Source of the DNA: Piscicola geometra
Lineage: Eukaryota > Annelida > Clitellata > Hirudinida > Piscicolidae
Length of the DNA stretch: 64,000 nt
Reading direction: 5' to 3'
NCBI GenBank assembly: GCA_943735955.1
Contig: OX030964.1
Coordinates: 7,963,131 to 8,027,130 of the forward strand
Part shown: positions 38,401 to 57,770 of the stretch, piece after piece
How positions within the stretch are numbered: the stretch's first letter is position 1
How the letters are laid out: each line of letters begins with the position of its first letter
Position numbers and translations under genes: made by a program
The notes under the pieces: model-generated
The model's input: the letters and a program-made list of their open reading frames with translations, nothing else
Told to the model about the DNA's origin: nothing
Databases searched by the model: none

Positions 38401-41400
38401 CCTACCCGAGAGACGCCATATCGAAGATCACCGTCTGGTTCCTGAACGGTGTGACTCAGGAGCAAAGTTAGATTTGATTATAAAATATTAAGATACACTT
38501 TAGATCTCAACCCCCTTTCCTTCCCACCACCACACTGAAAATTGACTCTAACCCCTCTCACCACTTTACACTACTAGCCAATTTCAACCCTTCCCACCAC
38601 CACACCACTAGCCAACTTCAACCCTTCCCACCACCACACCACTAGCCAACTTCAACCCTTCCCACCACCACACTGCAAGCCACTTCCATTTCTTCCACAA
38701 CTCCTCTAGAACCAGGCTGTACTCCGCCTCCTCTGCCACCTTCCAAGCCCGGAACTCAATTAGTGATCGAAATAAAGGTCGTAATAGACTCCTTGGTTCA
38801 AGGGTGAGTCAGACCAGCCCTTAAATTCCATGCATTCTTTTATATTATTTCTTTCCTATTAAAAGTTTTAAATTTTTAGCGCATTTTAAATAGACATCAT
38901 CATCATCATCTATCGTCATCATCGTCATCATCATCTTCATCGTCACCATCATCTTCTTCATCATCATCATCGTCCTCATCATCTAAATATTTCATGATTC
39001 CACCACACAAGCCTCCATCCATCCACCACCACCACGACAGCGCCATCCCACGAGGCACGTGGGTGATAGACCTGACCAGGTCTGTGATGGTTGTCGGTGT
39101 GGAACTGTTTCCCAATTGGAGTGCAGGAGAAAGTGAGGAGAGGGTGGAGGAGAGGAGAAAATAAAAATAGATTTGATGGATGAGTGAAATGAATTACTGA
39201 AACTAATGCACCCTACCTACAACTACACAAGCACTATAACTAAACAAATTACAACTACAACAACCACTACAACTAAACAAATTACAACTACAACCACCAA
39301 AACTCCAACGTTTCCAACTACAACCACAACAACTACAACCAAAACAACTACAACAACAACAACCACAACAACTAAAACAACAACAACAATGACAACAGCT
39401 GTTATGAGAGACTTGGACAACGTGTACATAGGACTGAGCCTTTTTCCGAACAACCACTTCCCCGACATGTGCGCCTCCTTCGCGGGAAAGTACGCCACAA
39501 TGGACAGGAGGGTTGGTTTGTTTGTGGAAGACCCTTTCAGTTTCTGTTGCATTGTTTTTGTTTTTGTTGTTGTTGTTGGAGTGTTGCTGTTGCAGAATTT
39601 TTGTTAAGTGTTGTTGTTGAAGGTGTTGTCGTTACATCTTTTGTTGATGTTGTTTTTAATTGTTAGTTTGCTGAAGTTGTTGCGGCAACTTCCACTTTTG
39701 CCTCCGACAGACGAGGTCACTGCTCTTCTACTGCTCCAGATTCAAATTCCTCAGTCGCTTCGTCTACATCAAGTTCCCATCTCTCACCTTTGTATCATCA
39801 TCACCAACACCACATTGTTATCATCATCATCACCACCATTAAATTGATATCATCATCATCACCAACATTTAATTTATATCATTTTCATCATCTCCATCGT
39901 CATCATTTAATTAAAACCATCATCATTACCACAATTTAAATAAAATCATCTTCACCACCACCATTACCATAAAACTCATCATCATCATGACCATCATCTC
40001 TACAATCATTACCATCACCATCAACAGGAACAAACCTGACACGCCTCAGTTCTTGGTGACGATGCTGACGCAGGTGGTGGTCCACATCATGAATGGAAAT
40101 CAAGTCGACTACTGTGAGGCCCTGCATTTGCAACTTCATTCATCCATTTGTATCATCATCATCGTCATCATCATCATCATCATCATCATCATCGTCATCA
40201 TCATCATCGTCATCATCGTCATCATCGTCATCATCATCATCGTCATCTTCGTCATCATCATCATCGTCATCATCGTCATCATCCTCATCATCCTCATCGC
40301 CATTACCATCGCCATCATTACCATCTTCAACCCACACAGATCCAGCTCCTTGGAGCTACAACGTCACACACTTCGATGTCAAGGCTATCATATGGGACCA
40401 CCCATTGGTACCCAATTGGCAGGTGAGTCATCCTGCTGCTGCCGCTGCTGATGTTGATGATGTTGATGTTGATGTTGATGTTGATGTTGTTGTTGTTAAT
40501 GTTGATGATGTTGATGTTAATATAGCGCCGAGGCGAGCAAATGAGGCTTGTTGCTGAAGGACTCTTTCGAGATGGCTTCTATGGCTTGTTGGAGGCTGAT
40601 TCCTCGTTCCTTTCGATGAATTCTCAACTGCAAACCAACGAGGCAACTACGCAAACTCCCTCAGTTCAAACATCTCGGCATGTTTCACTACGCCTTTGGC
40701 TTCGACGTCCCCGTCCAAGTCGTCAAAGTGACCATCACCTTCAAGCGTGCGTGCCACTCACTCCGCAACCCCTGCCCACTTAACTCCATCCATTAACTAC
40801 TACTAATACTACCACAACCATTCGCACCTATCCAAAAATCTAATAACACCACCACCACCACCCCCACCACAACCATCACCACCACCGCCACCACTACCAC
40901 CACCACCACCACCACCACCACCACCACAACCACCACAACCACCACCACAACCACCACCACCAGCTAACACCCAGCTGGACTTTCTTTCAATTGTCACGAA
41001 CCTGCAAATGAACACGGAACGATCGGCAAGGACTTGCTTCGAGTACCTCTCCGCCAAACCGCAAGCCACTCCAAACCATCCCGTCCATCTCTCCTGCTAC
41101 AGTCACCCGTTGTCCCAGTAAGCAGGCTCGTGTGGTGAGAAGTGGCATGGATGTAAAAGCTGTCGTTGGATTTGCGAGAAGGGCAGTGATGGCAGTGGTA
41201 GAGTGGAATGCTTGCATGCAATTACAGTTTCATCAGCCTCATCACCGTCTTTAGCAGGAGATTGTCATCATTGTTTTCGTAAACAAAAGGGTCACTATCC
41301 CCACACCATCATCATTATCACCACAAACACAACCGAAAGGATCACTATCACCACCACCACAGCCAAAAGGATCACTATCACTTCACCATCATCATTATCC

Positions 41401-41825
41401 CCACCACCACCACCACCACAGCCAAAAGGATCACTATCACTTCACCATCTTCATTATCACCACCACCACCACAACCAACCAGGTACCTCTTCATCATTAT
41501 GCGTACTGCGGGCATCAGGAGCGTCAAGATCACCTTCCTGTACCTCGGCAGATACTACGAATGTGAGTTGTCTCCTTCAACTTGAAACCCTTGCGCCACT
41601 CTAAATTATTTTATTAGTTCAATTAACTTTAATTGGCTCCTAAACGATGATAAACTCATTAGCTCAATTGAATTTAATCGGGATCTAATTAATTATCTCC
41701 TTCACACACAGACGTGATGCCAGGTGAGTGTTTTATTGACTCAATTAAAATTTAGATAATCTCATCAATTGTAATCCCAAACAAACGATTAACTCTAATT
41801 TGTCGCAGATTGTGTCTGTTGGTAG
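30764..41825 (+). CDS. Secreted protein with seven divergent F5/8C (fucolectin-like) modules
   Basis: Starts with a signal peptide ([20 protein letters not shown], then CASVEG). Phase-consistent exons: 30764-30851, 30979-31020, 31216-31275, 31497-31581, 31753-31842, 32147-32168, 32627-32712, 32929-33011, 33234-33336, 34159-34232, 35599-35711, 35867-35984, 36396-36506, 36867-36941, then 37664-37840, 37912-37987, 38049-38116, 38368-38448, 38710-38803, 39041-39132, 39399-39511, 39711-39772, 40028-40113, 40340-40422 and later 40964-41117, 41483-41562, 41712-41723 and 41809-41825. Stretches 37042-37525 and 40423-40963 contain exons whose joins I could not resolve. Modules repeat a pattern: [18 protein letters not shown], then a Cys pair (VCARYMG...LQC), then [11 protein letters not shown]...ITVWF. 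That is the strand order of F5/8C or fucolectin domains. Typical carbohydrate-binding residues are not evident, so ligand binding is unproven. The C-terminus is VMPDCVCW. Confidence 0.72.
30979..33011 (+). other. Modules 1 and 2 of the F5/8C-like protein
   Basis: Module 1 (30979-31581) is the most divergent: [13 protein letters not shown], then KQICFPNKN, then [12 protein letters not shown]. Module 2 (31753-33011): [17 protein letters not shown], then [20 protein letters not shown] with QC, then [20 protein letters not shown] ending FSIT. Confidence 0.6.
32418..32626. repeat. 15-bp AACAACAACTGCACC repeat ending in a (CA)n acceptor
   Basis: About 12 units upstream of exon 32627-32712. The last bases are CTGCACACACACACAG. 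Related (AAC)n tracts occupy 31640-31740 and 31915-32085, and (TAA)/(CAT)n occupies 32175-32228. Confidence 0.9.
33352..34158. repeat. (ATCC)n microsatellite of about 800 bp ending in a splice acceptor
   Basis: About 200 units, almost perfect. Exceptions are ATCTATCC at 33434, 33454, 33679 and 33760, and a few single changes. It terminates CCATCCAG, and the next exon starts at 34159. Confidence 0.98.
34318..35384. other. AT-rich intron segment with a 95-bp direct repeat
   Basis: Roughly 80% A+T with no coding signal. A segment of about 95-100 bp (34852-34957) containing TTAAAATTTGGTTAACGTAT recurs at 35242-35346 with few differences, in direct orientation about 390 bp apart. Confidence 0.85.
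35385..35592. repeat. (CTA)n/(CCA)n trinucleotide tract
   Basis: Leads into the acceptor of exon 35599-35711 (CCACCACGACAG). Confidence 0.95.
36085..36395. repeat. CCCACCTATCAA-type repeat
   Basis: Eight- to twelve-bp C/A-rich units ending CCAACACAG at the acceptor of exon 36396-36506. A purine-rich repeat of about 34 bp (GGAGGGGGGAGAAGAGAGAG core) at 36508-36722 follows the donor of that same exon. Confidence 0.92.
37548..37606 (+). mobile_element. Short element tail with GATT repeat
   Basis: AAAGCGCTATAGAAAAGTAT followed by TTGATTGATT and more GATT units. It is the same 3' tail type as the LINE copies at 25.4 and 42.5 kb, placed in an intron of the seven-module gene. Only tens of bases are recognisable, so a SINE or a LINE stub are both possible. 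Confidence 0.55.
38575..38695. repeat. 32-bp tandem repeat, about three copies
   Basis: Units ACTAGCCAACTTCAACCCTT plus CCCACCACCACACC, just upstream of exon 38710-38803. Confidence 0.85.
39217..39398. repeat. ACAACTACA-type repeat ending in an acceptor
   Basis: CAA/ACT-rich units close with CAACAATGACAACAG, directly before exon 39399-39511. Other C/A-rich tracts in later introns are (CAT)n 40150-40312, (ACC)n 40845-40963 and a 17-bp AAAAGGATCACTATCAC repeat 41330-41480. Confidence 0.9.
40340..41825 (+). other. Module 7 and C-terminus of the F5/8C-like protein
   Basis: 40340-40422 gives [18 protein letters not shown]; 40640-40745 contains [20 protein letters not shown]. 40964-41117 carries ARTCFEYLS...VHLSC, and 41483-41562 gives [20 protein letters not shown]. 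Two tiny exons follow, 12 bp (41712-41723) and 17 bp (41809-41825), closing with PDCVCW and a stop. Confidence 0.6.
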
Positions 41826-41904
41826 GAGACATCGAGGGGTGAGTGTCTTTGAATAGATGCGTCCCACTTAGCATAGCTTAAGCACCTCTTAAACACTTAT
41901 TGAC

Positions 41905-42512
41905 CAGTCATGCATGCACAGTTCAAGTTTTCAAATATGTAACTAGGCCTATAAACCTTCACTTTGCACCTTCCAACCAACTTCTTGTATCTTCTCTAGT
42001 TCTCTCCAGGATTGATTATTGCAACTCTCTTTACTATGGTCTCCCTGATACTACTTTAGCTCCTCTAGATAAAGGCTTTAATTGTGCTGCTCGTCTTGTT
42101 GCTCGTGCTCTTAAGTTTTCTCACATTTCTCCTTATCTTCGTTTGTTACATTGGTTACCTTTGAGATCTAGAGTGACTTTTAAAATATGCCTAAATATGT
42201 TTAAAATTCATAACTTTAATGCTCCAATTTATCTTAAAAGTCTAATTAAACAACCCCCTAAATCTGGTCTAAGATCATCTACCTTTAAGCGTTCTTTTCG
42301 TTTTCCAGTTAAACACTCTTTTGCTAATCGTTCTTTTTCTTACTGTGGTCCTCTTTTATGGAATTCTTTACCTTCTTCTTTAACTTCAACTAAGTCACTC
42401 ATAACTTTCCGTCGAGGCCTGAAGACGTACTTGTTTGGGGCGTGATGGCTGAGCGCTTTTGTTCACTTAGTAAAGGGGCTATACACATTATTAGTGATTG
42501 ATTGATTGAACC
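41905..42512 (+). mobile_element. LINE 3' end (copy B)
   Basis: An open frame at 41900-42445 encodes the C-terminal region of a non-LTR reverse transcriptase: LVLSRIDYCNSLYYGLPDTT, AARLVARALKFSHISPYL, HWLPLRSRVTFKICLNMFK, LWNSLPSSLTS, FRRGLKTYLF. Similarity to copy A is about 97% by eye. The 3' end is GGCTATACACATTATTAGTG plus GATT units and then (AACC)n. It lies about 80 bp after the stop codon of the seven-module gene, so it may be transcribed as its 3' UTR. Confidence 0.88.
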
Positions 42513-43294
42513 AACCAACCAACCAACCAACCAACCAACCAACCACTTCCCCTCCCATTCCAGCTCCTCCCTCGGAAGCTGGATTTTCTCTAACCACCCC
42601 TAATGAACACTACTGCTTGATTATTTTAAGTTCATTCTAATAAACCTTTCAACAGTTTCATTTCTGGTCGCTTGCAACTCACGGCACTTGAACAAGGCGG
42701 TGCATGAAACGTGTTTTCGACAATTTATTGCTCACTTTGGTTTGGCATAAGCAGCCTCTAAAACACATAAAACTGCATTCTCAACTGCAATGCAATGCCG
42801 CTATTTTAGAATTGATTGCAGCCACATATCTACCAGATAACAACCACCTATCTAATACATAGCTAAAGATAACAGCCACACAGTAACCACATAGTAACTA
42901 CATAACAACCACATAGCAACCTCATAGTAACCACATACAATCCTCCATACACACACTCACGTAATGTACCTTATACCGTATAAGTTATACGTGTGCATCT
43001 CAGCGAGCTTTAAAAGGGAGGCACGTAGACTTGATCGAGACTTGATCGAGACTTCAGAGGAGATTCCCGCTGAGAGGTTGGTGCTTCGAATTAGCATAAT
43101 TACTGTTAAGGCTTCACTATCGCTAAGTCTAAGGGTGCTCCTTATAGGGGTGTAGTTGTTGTTTTAGTTGTTGTTGCTGTTGTGGTGTTGTTGTTGGTGT
43201 GATGTTGTAAATGGGTTGTAGTGTTGTTGTTGTTGTTGTTGTTGAGTAGTTTGAAGAATGAAGTGATGCTCTTGTGGCAGTAGTGGGAGTGTCA
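42513..43294. other. Intergenic DNA between LINE copy B and the minisatellites
   Basis: (AACC)n at 42508-42543 extends the LINE tail. AATAAA occurs at about 42639. A short ATAGTAACCACATAGCAACC repeat lies around 42855-42940 and a GTT-rich tract at 43147-43245. No gene recognised. Confidence 0.6.
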
Positions 43295-44633
43295 AACTGA
43301 TGGATGGATGGATAGGTGCACGGATGGATGAAGGGATAGGTGCATGGGGGGATGGATAGGTGCATGGATGGATGAAGGGATAGGTGCATGGAGGGATGGA
43401 TAGGTGCATGGAGGGATGGATAGGTGCATGGAGGGATGGATAGGTGCATGGAGGGATGGATAGGTACATGGATGGATGGATAGGTGCATGGAGGGATGGA
43501 TAGGTGCATGGATGGATGGATAGGTGCATGGATGAAGGGATAGGTGCATGGATGGATGGATAGGTGCATGGATGGATGAAGGGATAGGTGCATGGGGGGA
43601 TGGATAGGTGCATGGATGGATGGATAGGTGCATGGAGGGATGGATAGGTGCATGGATGGATGGATAGGTGCATGGAGGGATGGATAGGTGCATGGATGGA
43701 TAGGTGCATGGATGAAGGGATAGGTGCATGGATGGATGGATAGGTGCATGGATGGATGAAGGGATAGGTGCATGGGGGGATGGATAGGTGCATGGATGGA
43801 TGGATAGGTGCATGGGGGGATGGATAGGTGCATGGATGGATGAAGGGATAGGTGCATGGATGGATGGAGAGATAGGTGCATGGATGGATGAAGGGATAGG
43901 TGCATGGATAGATGGATAGGTGCATGGATGGATGAAGGGATAGGTGCATGGAGGGATGGATAGGTGCATGGAGAGATGGATAGGTGCATGGATGGATGGA
44001 TAGGTGCATGGATGAAGGGATAGGTGCATGGATGGATAGATAGGTGCATGGAGGGATGGATAGGTGCATGGATGGATGGATAGGTGCATGGAGGGATGGA
44101 TAGGTGCATGGATGAAAGGATAGGTGCATGGGGGGATGGTTAGGTGCATGGGGGGATGGATAGGTGCATGGATGGATGGATAGGTGCATGGAGGGATAGA
44201 TAGGTGCATGGATGAAAGGATAGGTGCATGGGGGGATGGATAGGTGCATGGATGGATGGATAGGTGCATGAAGGGATGGATAGGTGCATGGATGGATGGA
44301 TAGGTGCATGGATGGATGGATAGGTGCATGGAGGGATGGATAGGTGCATGGGGGGATGAATAGGTGCATGGGGGGATGAATAGGTGCATGGATGGATGGA
44401 TAGGTGCATGGGGGGATGGATAGGTGCATGGATGGATGGAGGGATAGGTGCATGGATGGATGGAGAGATAGGTGCATAGATGGATGAAGGGATAGGTGCA
44501 TGGATGGATGGATAGGTGCATGGAGGGATGGATAGGTGCATGGATGGATGGATAGGTGCATGGATGGATGGATAGGTGCATGGAGGGATGAATAGGTGCA
44601 TGGATGGATGGATAGGTGCATAGGGGGATACAT
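43295..44633. repeat. 20/24-bp minisatellite with ATAGGTGCATGG core
   Basis: About 66 units of ATAGGTGCATGGATGGATGG or GGAGGGATGG, with 16-bp and 24-bp length variants. It is intergenic. The minus strand is stop-free, which creates spurious frames of up to 489 codons. Confidence 0.97.
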
Positions 44634-44805
44634 GGATTAAGAACAGTTCAGCTCATCAGTCGGAAAAAAAAATAATGAGAAAAGAAGGAGGTAAGAGGAT
44701 TGAGAGAAGAAGAAAAGAAAATGAATATTGAGATGAGAGGATCGATGTACTACATTCAGCGGCACTCAAAGATTGCTTCACCTGTCTTAGAGCGAAAAAG
44801 GGTTG

Positions 44806-46972
44806 CAGTGTGACTGAACCGTTTCCAACAAATGTTGCAGTGTGACTGAACCGTTTCCAACAAATGTTGCAGTGTGACTGAACCGTTTTCAACAAATGTT
44901 GCAGTGTGACTGAACCGTTTTCAACAAATGTTGCAGTGTGACTGAACCGTTTTCAACAAATGTTGCAGTGTGACTGAACCGTTTCCAACAAATGTTGCAG
45001 TGTGACTGAACCGTTTCCAACAAATGTTGCAGTGTGACTGAACCGTTTCCAACAAATGTTGCAGTGTGACTGAACCGTTTTCAACAAATGTTGCAGTGTG
45101 ACTGAACCGTTTCCAACAAATGTTGCAGTGTGACTGAACCGTTTTCAACCAATGTTGCAGTGTGACTGAACCGTTTCCAACAAATGTTGCAGTGTGACTG
45201 AACCGTTTCCAACCAATGTTGCAGTGTGACTGAACCGTTTTCAACAAATGTTGCAGTGTGACTGAACCGGTTCCAACAAATGTTGCAGTGTGACTGAACC
45301 GTTTCCAACAAATGTTGCAGTGTGACTGAACCGCTTCCAACAAATGTTGCAGTGTGACTGAACCGTTTCCAACAAATGTTGCAGTGTGACTAAACCGTTT
45401 CCAACAAATGTTGCAGTGTGACTGAACCGTTTTCAACAAATGTTGCAGTGTGACTGAACCGTTTCCAACAAATGTTGCAGTGTGACTGAACCGTTTCCAA
45501 CAAATGTTGCAGTGTGACTGAACCGTTTCCAACAAATGTTGCAGTGTGACTGAACCGTTTCCAACAAATGTTGCAGTGTGACTGAACCGTTTTCAACAAA
45601 TGTTGCAGTGTGACTGAACCGTTTCCAACAAATGTTGCAGTGTGACTGAACCGTTTTCAACCAATGTTGCAGTGTGACTGAACCGTTTCCAACAAATGTT
45701 GCAGTGTGACTGAACCGTTTCCAACCAATGTTGCAGTGTGACTGAACCGTTTTCAACAAATGTTGCAGTGTGACTGAACCGTTTCCAACAAATGTTGCAG
45801 TGTGACTGAACCGTTTCCAACAAATGTTGCAGTGTGACTGAACCGCTTCCAACAAATGTTGCAGTGTGACTGAACCGTTTCCAACAAATGTTGCAGTGTG
45901 ACTGAACCGTTTCCAACAAATGTTGCAGTGTGACTGAACCGTTTTCAACAAATGTTGCAGTGTGACTGAACCGTTTCCAACAAATGTTGCAGTGTGACTG
46001 AACCGTTTCCAACAAATGTTGCAGTGTGACTGAACCGTTTTCAACAAATGTTGCAGTGTGACTGAACCGTTTCCAACAAATGTTGCAGTGTGACTGAACC
46101 GTTTCCAACAAATGTTGCAGTGTGACTGAACCGTTTCCAACAAATGTTGCAGTGTGACTGAACCGTTTCCAACAAATGTTGCAGTGTGACTGAACCGTTT
46201 TCAACAAATGTTGCAGTGTGAATGAACCGTTTCCAACAAATGTTGCAGTGTGACTGAACCGTTTTCAACCAATGTTGCAGTGTGACTGAACCGTTTCCAA
46301 CAAATGTTGCAGTGTGACTGAACCGTTTCCAACCAATGTTGCAGTGTGACTGAACCGTTTTCAACAAATGTTGCAGTGTGACTGAACCGTTTCCAACAAA
46401 TGTTGCAGTGTGACTGAACCGTTTCCAACAAATGTTGCAGTGTGACTGAACCGCTTCCAACAAATGTTGCAGTGTGACTGAACCGTTTCCAACAAATGTT
46501 GCAGTGTGACTGAACCGTTTCCAACAAATGTTGCAGTGTGACTGAACCGTTTTCAACAAATGTTGCAGTGTGACTGAACCGTTTCCAACAAATGTTGCAG
46601 TGTGACTGAACCGTTTCCAACAAATGTTGCAGTGTGACTGAACCGTTTCCAACAAATGTTGCAGTGTGACTGAACCGTTTCCAACAAATGTTGCAGTGTG
46701 ACTGAACCGTTTTCAGCAAATGTTGCAGTGTGACTGAACCGTTTTCAACAAATGTTGCAGTGTGACTGAACCGTTTCAACAAATGTTGCAGTGTGACTGA
46801 ACCGTTTCCAACAAATGTTGCAGTGTGACTGAACCGTTTCCAACAAATGTTGCAGTGTGACTGAACCGTTTTCAACAAATGTGGCAGTGTGACTGAACCG
46901 TTTTCAACAAATGTTGCAGTGTGACTGAACCGTTTTCAACAAATGTTGCAGTGTGACTGAACCGTTTTCAAC
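44806..46972. repeat. 32-bp satellite, about 67 copies, with higher-order structure
   Basis: Unit GTTGCAGTGTGACTGAACCG plus TTTCCAACAAAT, with 0-2 changes per copy; one copy near 46778 is 31 bp. Marker variants (CCGCTTCC; CAACCAATG) recur 512 and then 608 bp apart. The three minus-strand frames are all open because 32 bp is not a multiple of three and no stop occurs. Confidence 0.98.
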
Positions 46973-47184
46973 ATAATATTTTTACAGATAAAGTTGAAGA
47001 AATGTTGGAATGAAAACCCATCATCTTAAAAACAACACAAACACGGATAACCACAACAGCAACAAAAACACAAATATTAACAACAATAATATCAAGAGCA
47101 ACTACAACAACAACATGAATAACAATATCAACAGTAAAAACGACAAAGATAAAAACTGATAACGAAAAATATGACAATTCACAG
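46973..47184. other. A/C-rich DNA before the first recognised PDE4 exon
   Basis: Contains AAC-rich segments (47030-47130) and an acceptor TTCACAG at 47178-47184. No coding signal was recognised. Confidence 0.5.
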
Positions 47185-56433
<9,249 letters not shown>

Positions 56434-56763
56434 TGTTGCATAGGTTGGAAATGGAGAAGGAGGGATGTTGAAGTTTGAGGTGATGTAGCGTTTATTTTTA
56501 TCGACTTGTTCTGTTGCATCTGCAGCCTTGCGAAATCACCATTGCACTTATCAGTTTGTTGTTGTTGTTGTTGTTGTGTTTTAAAAAAAGATTAAAAGTT
56601 ATTTTTTGAAACAAAATGTTTTAAAAGAGTTTGCTTTAGTAATACAGCGCTGGAACGAAGTTCACATTTGACAGTTGTCACAGCAACAGGCATTTATAAA
56701 TGTTCGACTCTTAGAGAGAGTTAGTAAACTTTATAATGTAAAGTTAATTTCAAAGACTTCAAC
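56434..56763. other. PDE4 3' flank and CCDC34-like upstream region
   Basis: 330 bp between two same-strand genes. ATTAAA near 56591 is a candidate poly(A) signal for PDE4. Confidence 0.5.
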
Positions 56764-57770
56764 ATGTCTTCAAGCTGTGACTCCTATCTTGAAGTTTTAA
56801 GCGAAGATCATTATCATGATAACTCCTCTGACGTCACATCCATCTCACTCACATCCTCCGACTCCACCTCTTCTCTCTTGTCCATCTTAGAACATCATCA
56901 TCATCACTTCTCTAATAATACTACTACTAATAATAACAGCAAGAATGCTCGTGCTATTAATGATACCAGGAATAAGGTCTCTCAGAGGGGGATGAAGGAG
57001 AAACAAGAAGATGCAATATCGTGGGAGGCATGGGTTTTACAGAAGACAGAAGAGGAAATTGAAAGAAGGAAGAAAATTAATGAAAGAAAAAAAGAGGAGA
57101 AGGAAAAGAGAGAGAGTGTGGAAAGAGAGAGGAAAGAGAGAAAGGAAAAGTTTGAAGCGGTCTTCCAGCAGAAACTGAAGGTTTGGAACGCTCAGCTGGG
57201 AACAAAAAATAAGAAAGGTGATCCCAACAATAAAAACAACAACAATAAAAATAATAATCATAATATTGTTTTGCTGAGGGGGAGTCTGAAGAAGACGGCA
57301 GAAGAGACGTCACGCAACTTCACGGTAGAGGACTGCAGTGGTGACGTCAGTGAACTGATTGAGAGATCATGCTTCTAACCTTCTTCACTCATTCATCACT
57401 GCAGGATTGGTTGAAGAGGAAGAAGAAAGAAATGAACGAAAGAAAGATGAGAGAGATGGAGAGGAAGGAGGAGGAGAGGAGAGAACTCGAAGATAGGATA
57501 AAGAGAGGCGAAGAGTCCTACTCCAAATGGCGCTTCAAATGCGAGAGCAGACGTCACAGCACTCCTGCTCTGAAGCGTAGTGAAGACGATGACGTCACAA
57601 GAGCGAGCTCAAGTAATTGTAAGTGATGTCTATTCTAACCTCAAACCACCAAGTCATTCCAACTCCTTAATCTACCCCCCCCCCCCCTCCTCCAACCACC
57701 ACCCACCATCCCTCCAGTCCTCCACTACCCCTCCCCCTCCTTCTGCAACCCTCACGACTGGACCACGTGA
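56764..57770 (+). CDS. CCDC34: CCDC34-like coiled-coil protein
   Basis: Three exons, 56764-57324, 57405-57618 and 57718-57770, all in phase, about 275 aa. The protein has a Ser/His/Asn-rich N-terminus, SWEAWVLQKTEEEIERRKK starting a long charged coiled coil, and DWLKRKKKEMNERK followed by a Glu/Arg-rich helix ending YSKWRF (human CCDC34 has EWLKKK and FQEWL). A C-terminal YPSPSFCNPHDW aligns with human YPEPAFYNPIPW. That short motif, read only after the second splice, is the best evidence for the family. CCDC34 has been linked to intraflagellar transport and sperm flagella, so a ciliary role is inferred. The protein stops about 60 residues earlier than human. Confidence 0.8.

Larger units (their letters stand above)
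36396..40113 (+). other. Modules 4 to 6 of the F5/8C-like protein
   Basis: Module 4 (36396-37525): [34 protein letters not shown], then [20 protein letters not shown]. Module 5 (37664-38448), the clearest: [48 protein letters not shown]. Module 6 (38710-40113): [54 protein letters not shown]. The three-part exon pattern is the same in each, pointing to tandem duplication of an exon triplet. Confidence 0.65.

Noticed and set aside
43129..44633. Minus-strand frames of 326-489 codons ([12 protein letters not shown] repeats)
   Set aside because: Minisatellite translation; overlapping frames are equally open and nothing outside the array supports a gene.
44921..46878. 204- to 236-codon minus frames (QSHCNICWKRFSHTATFV repeats) resembling zinc-finger proteins
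   Set aside because: All three minus frames are open because the 32-bp unit lacks stops. The Cys/His spacing does not match any zinc finger and is an artefact.
44806..46972. CRISPR-like array (32-bp repeats)
   Set aside because: Units are contiguous with no unique spacers, the host is an animal genome and no cas genes are present. It is a satellite.
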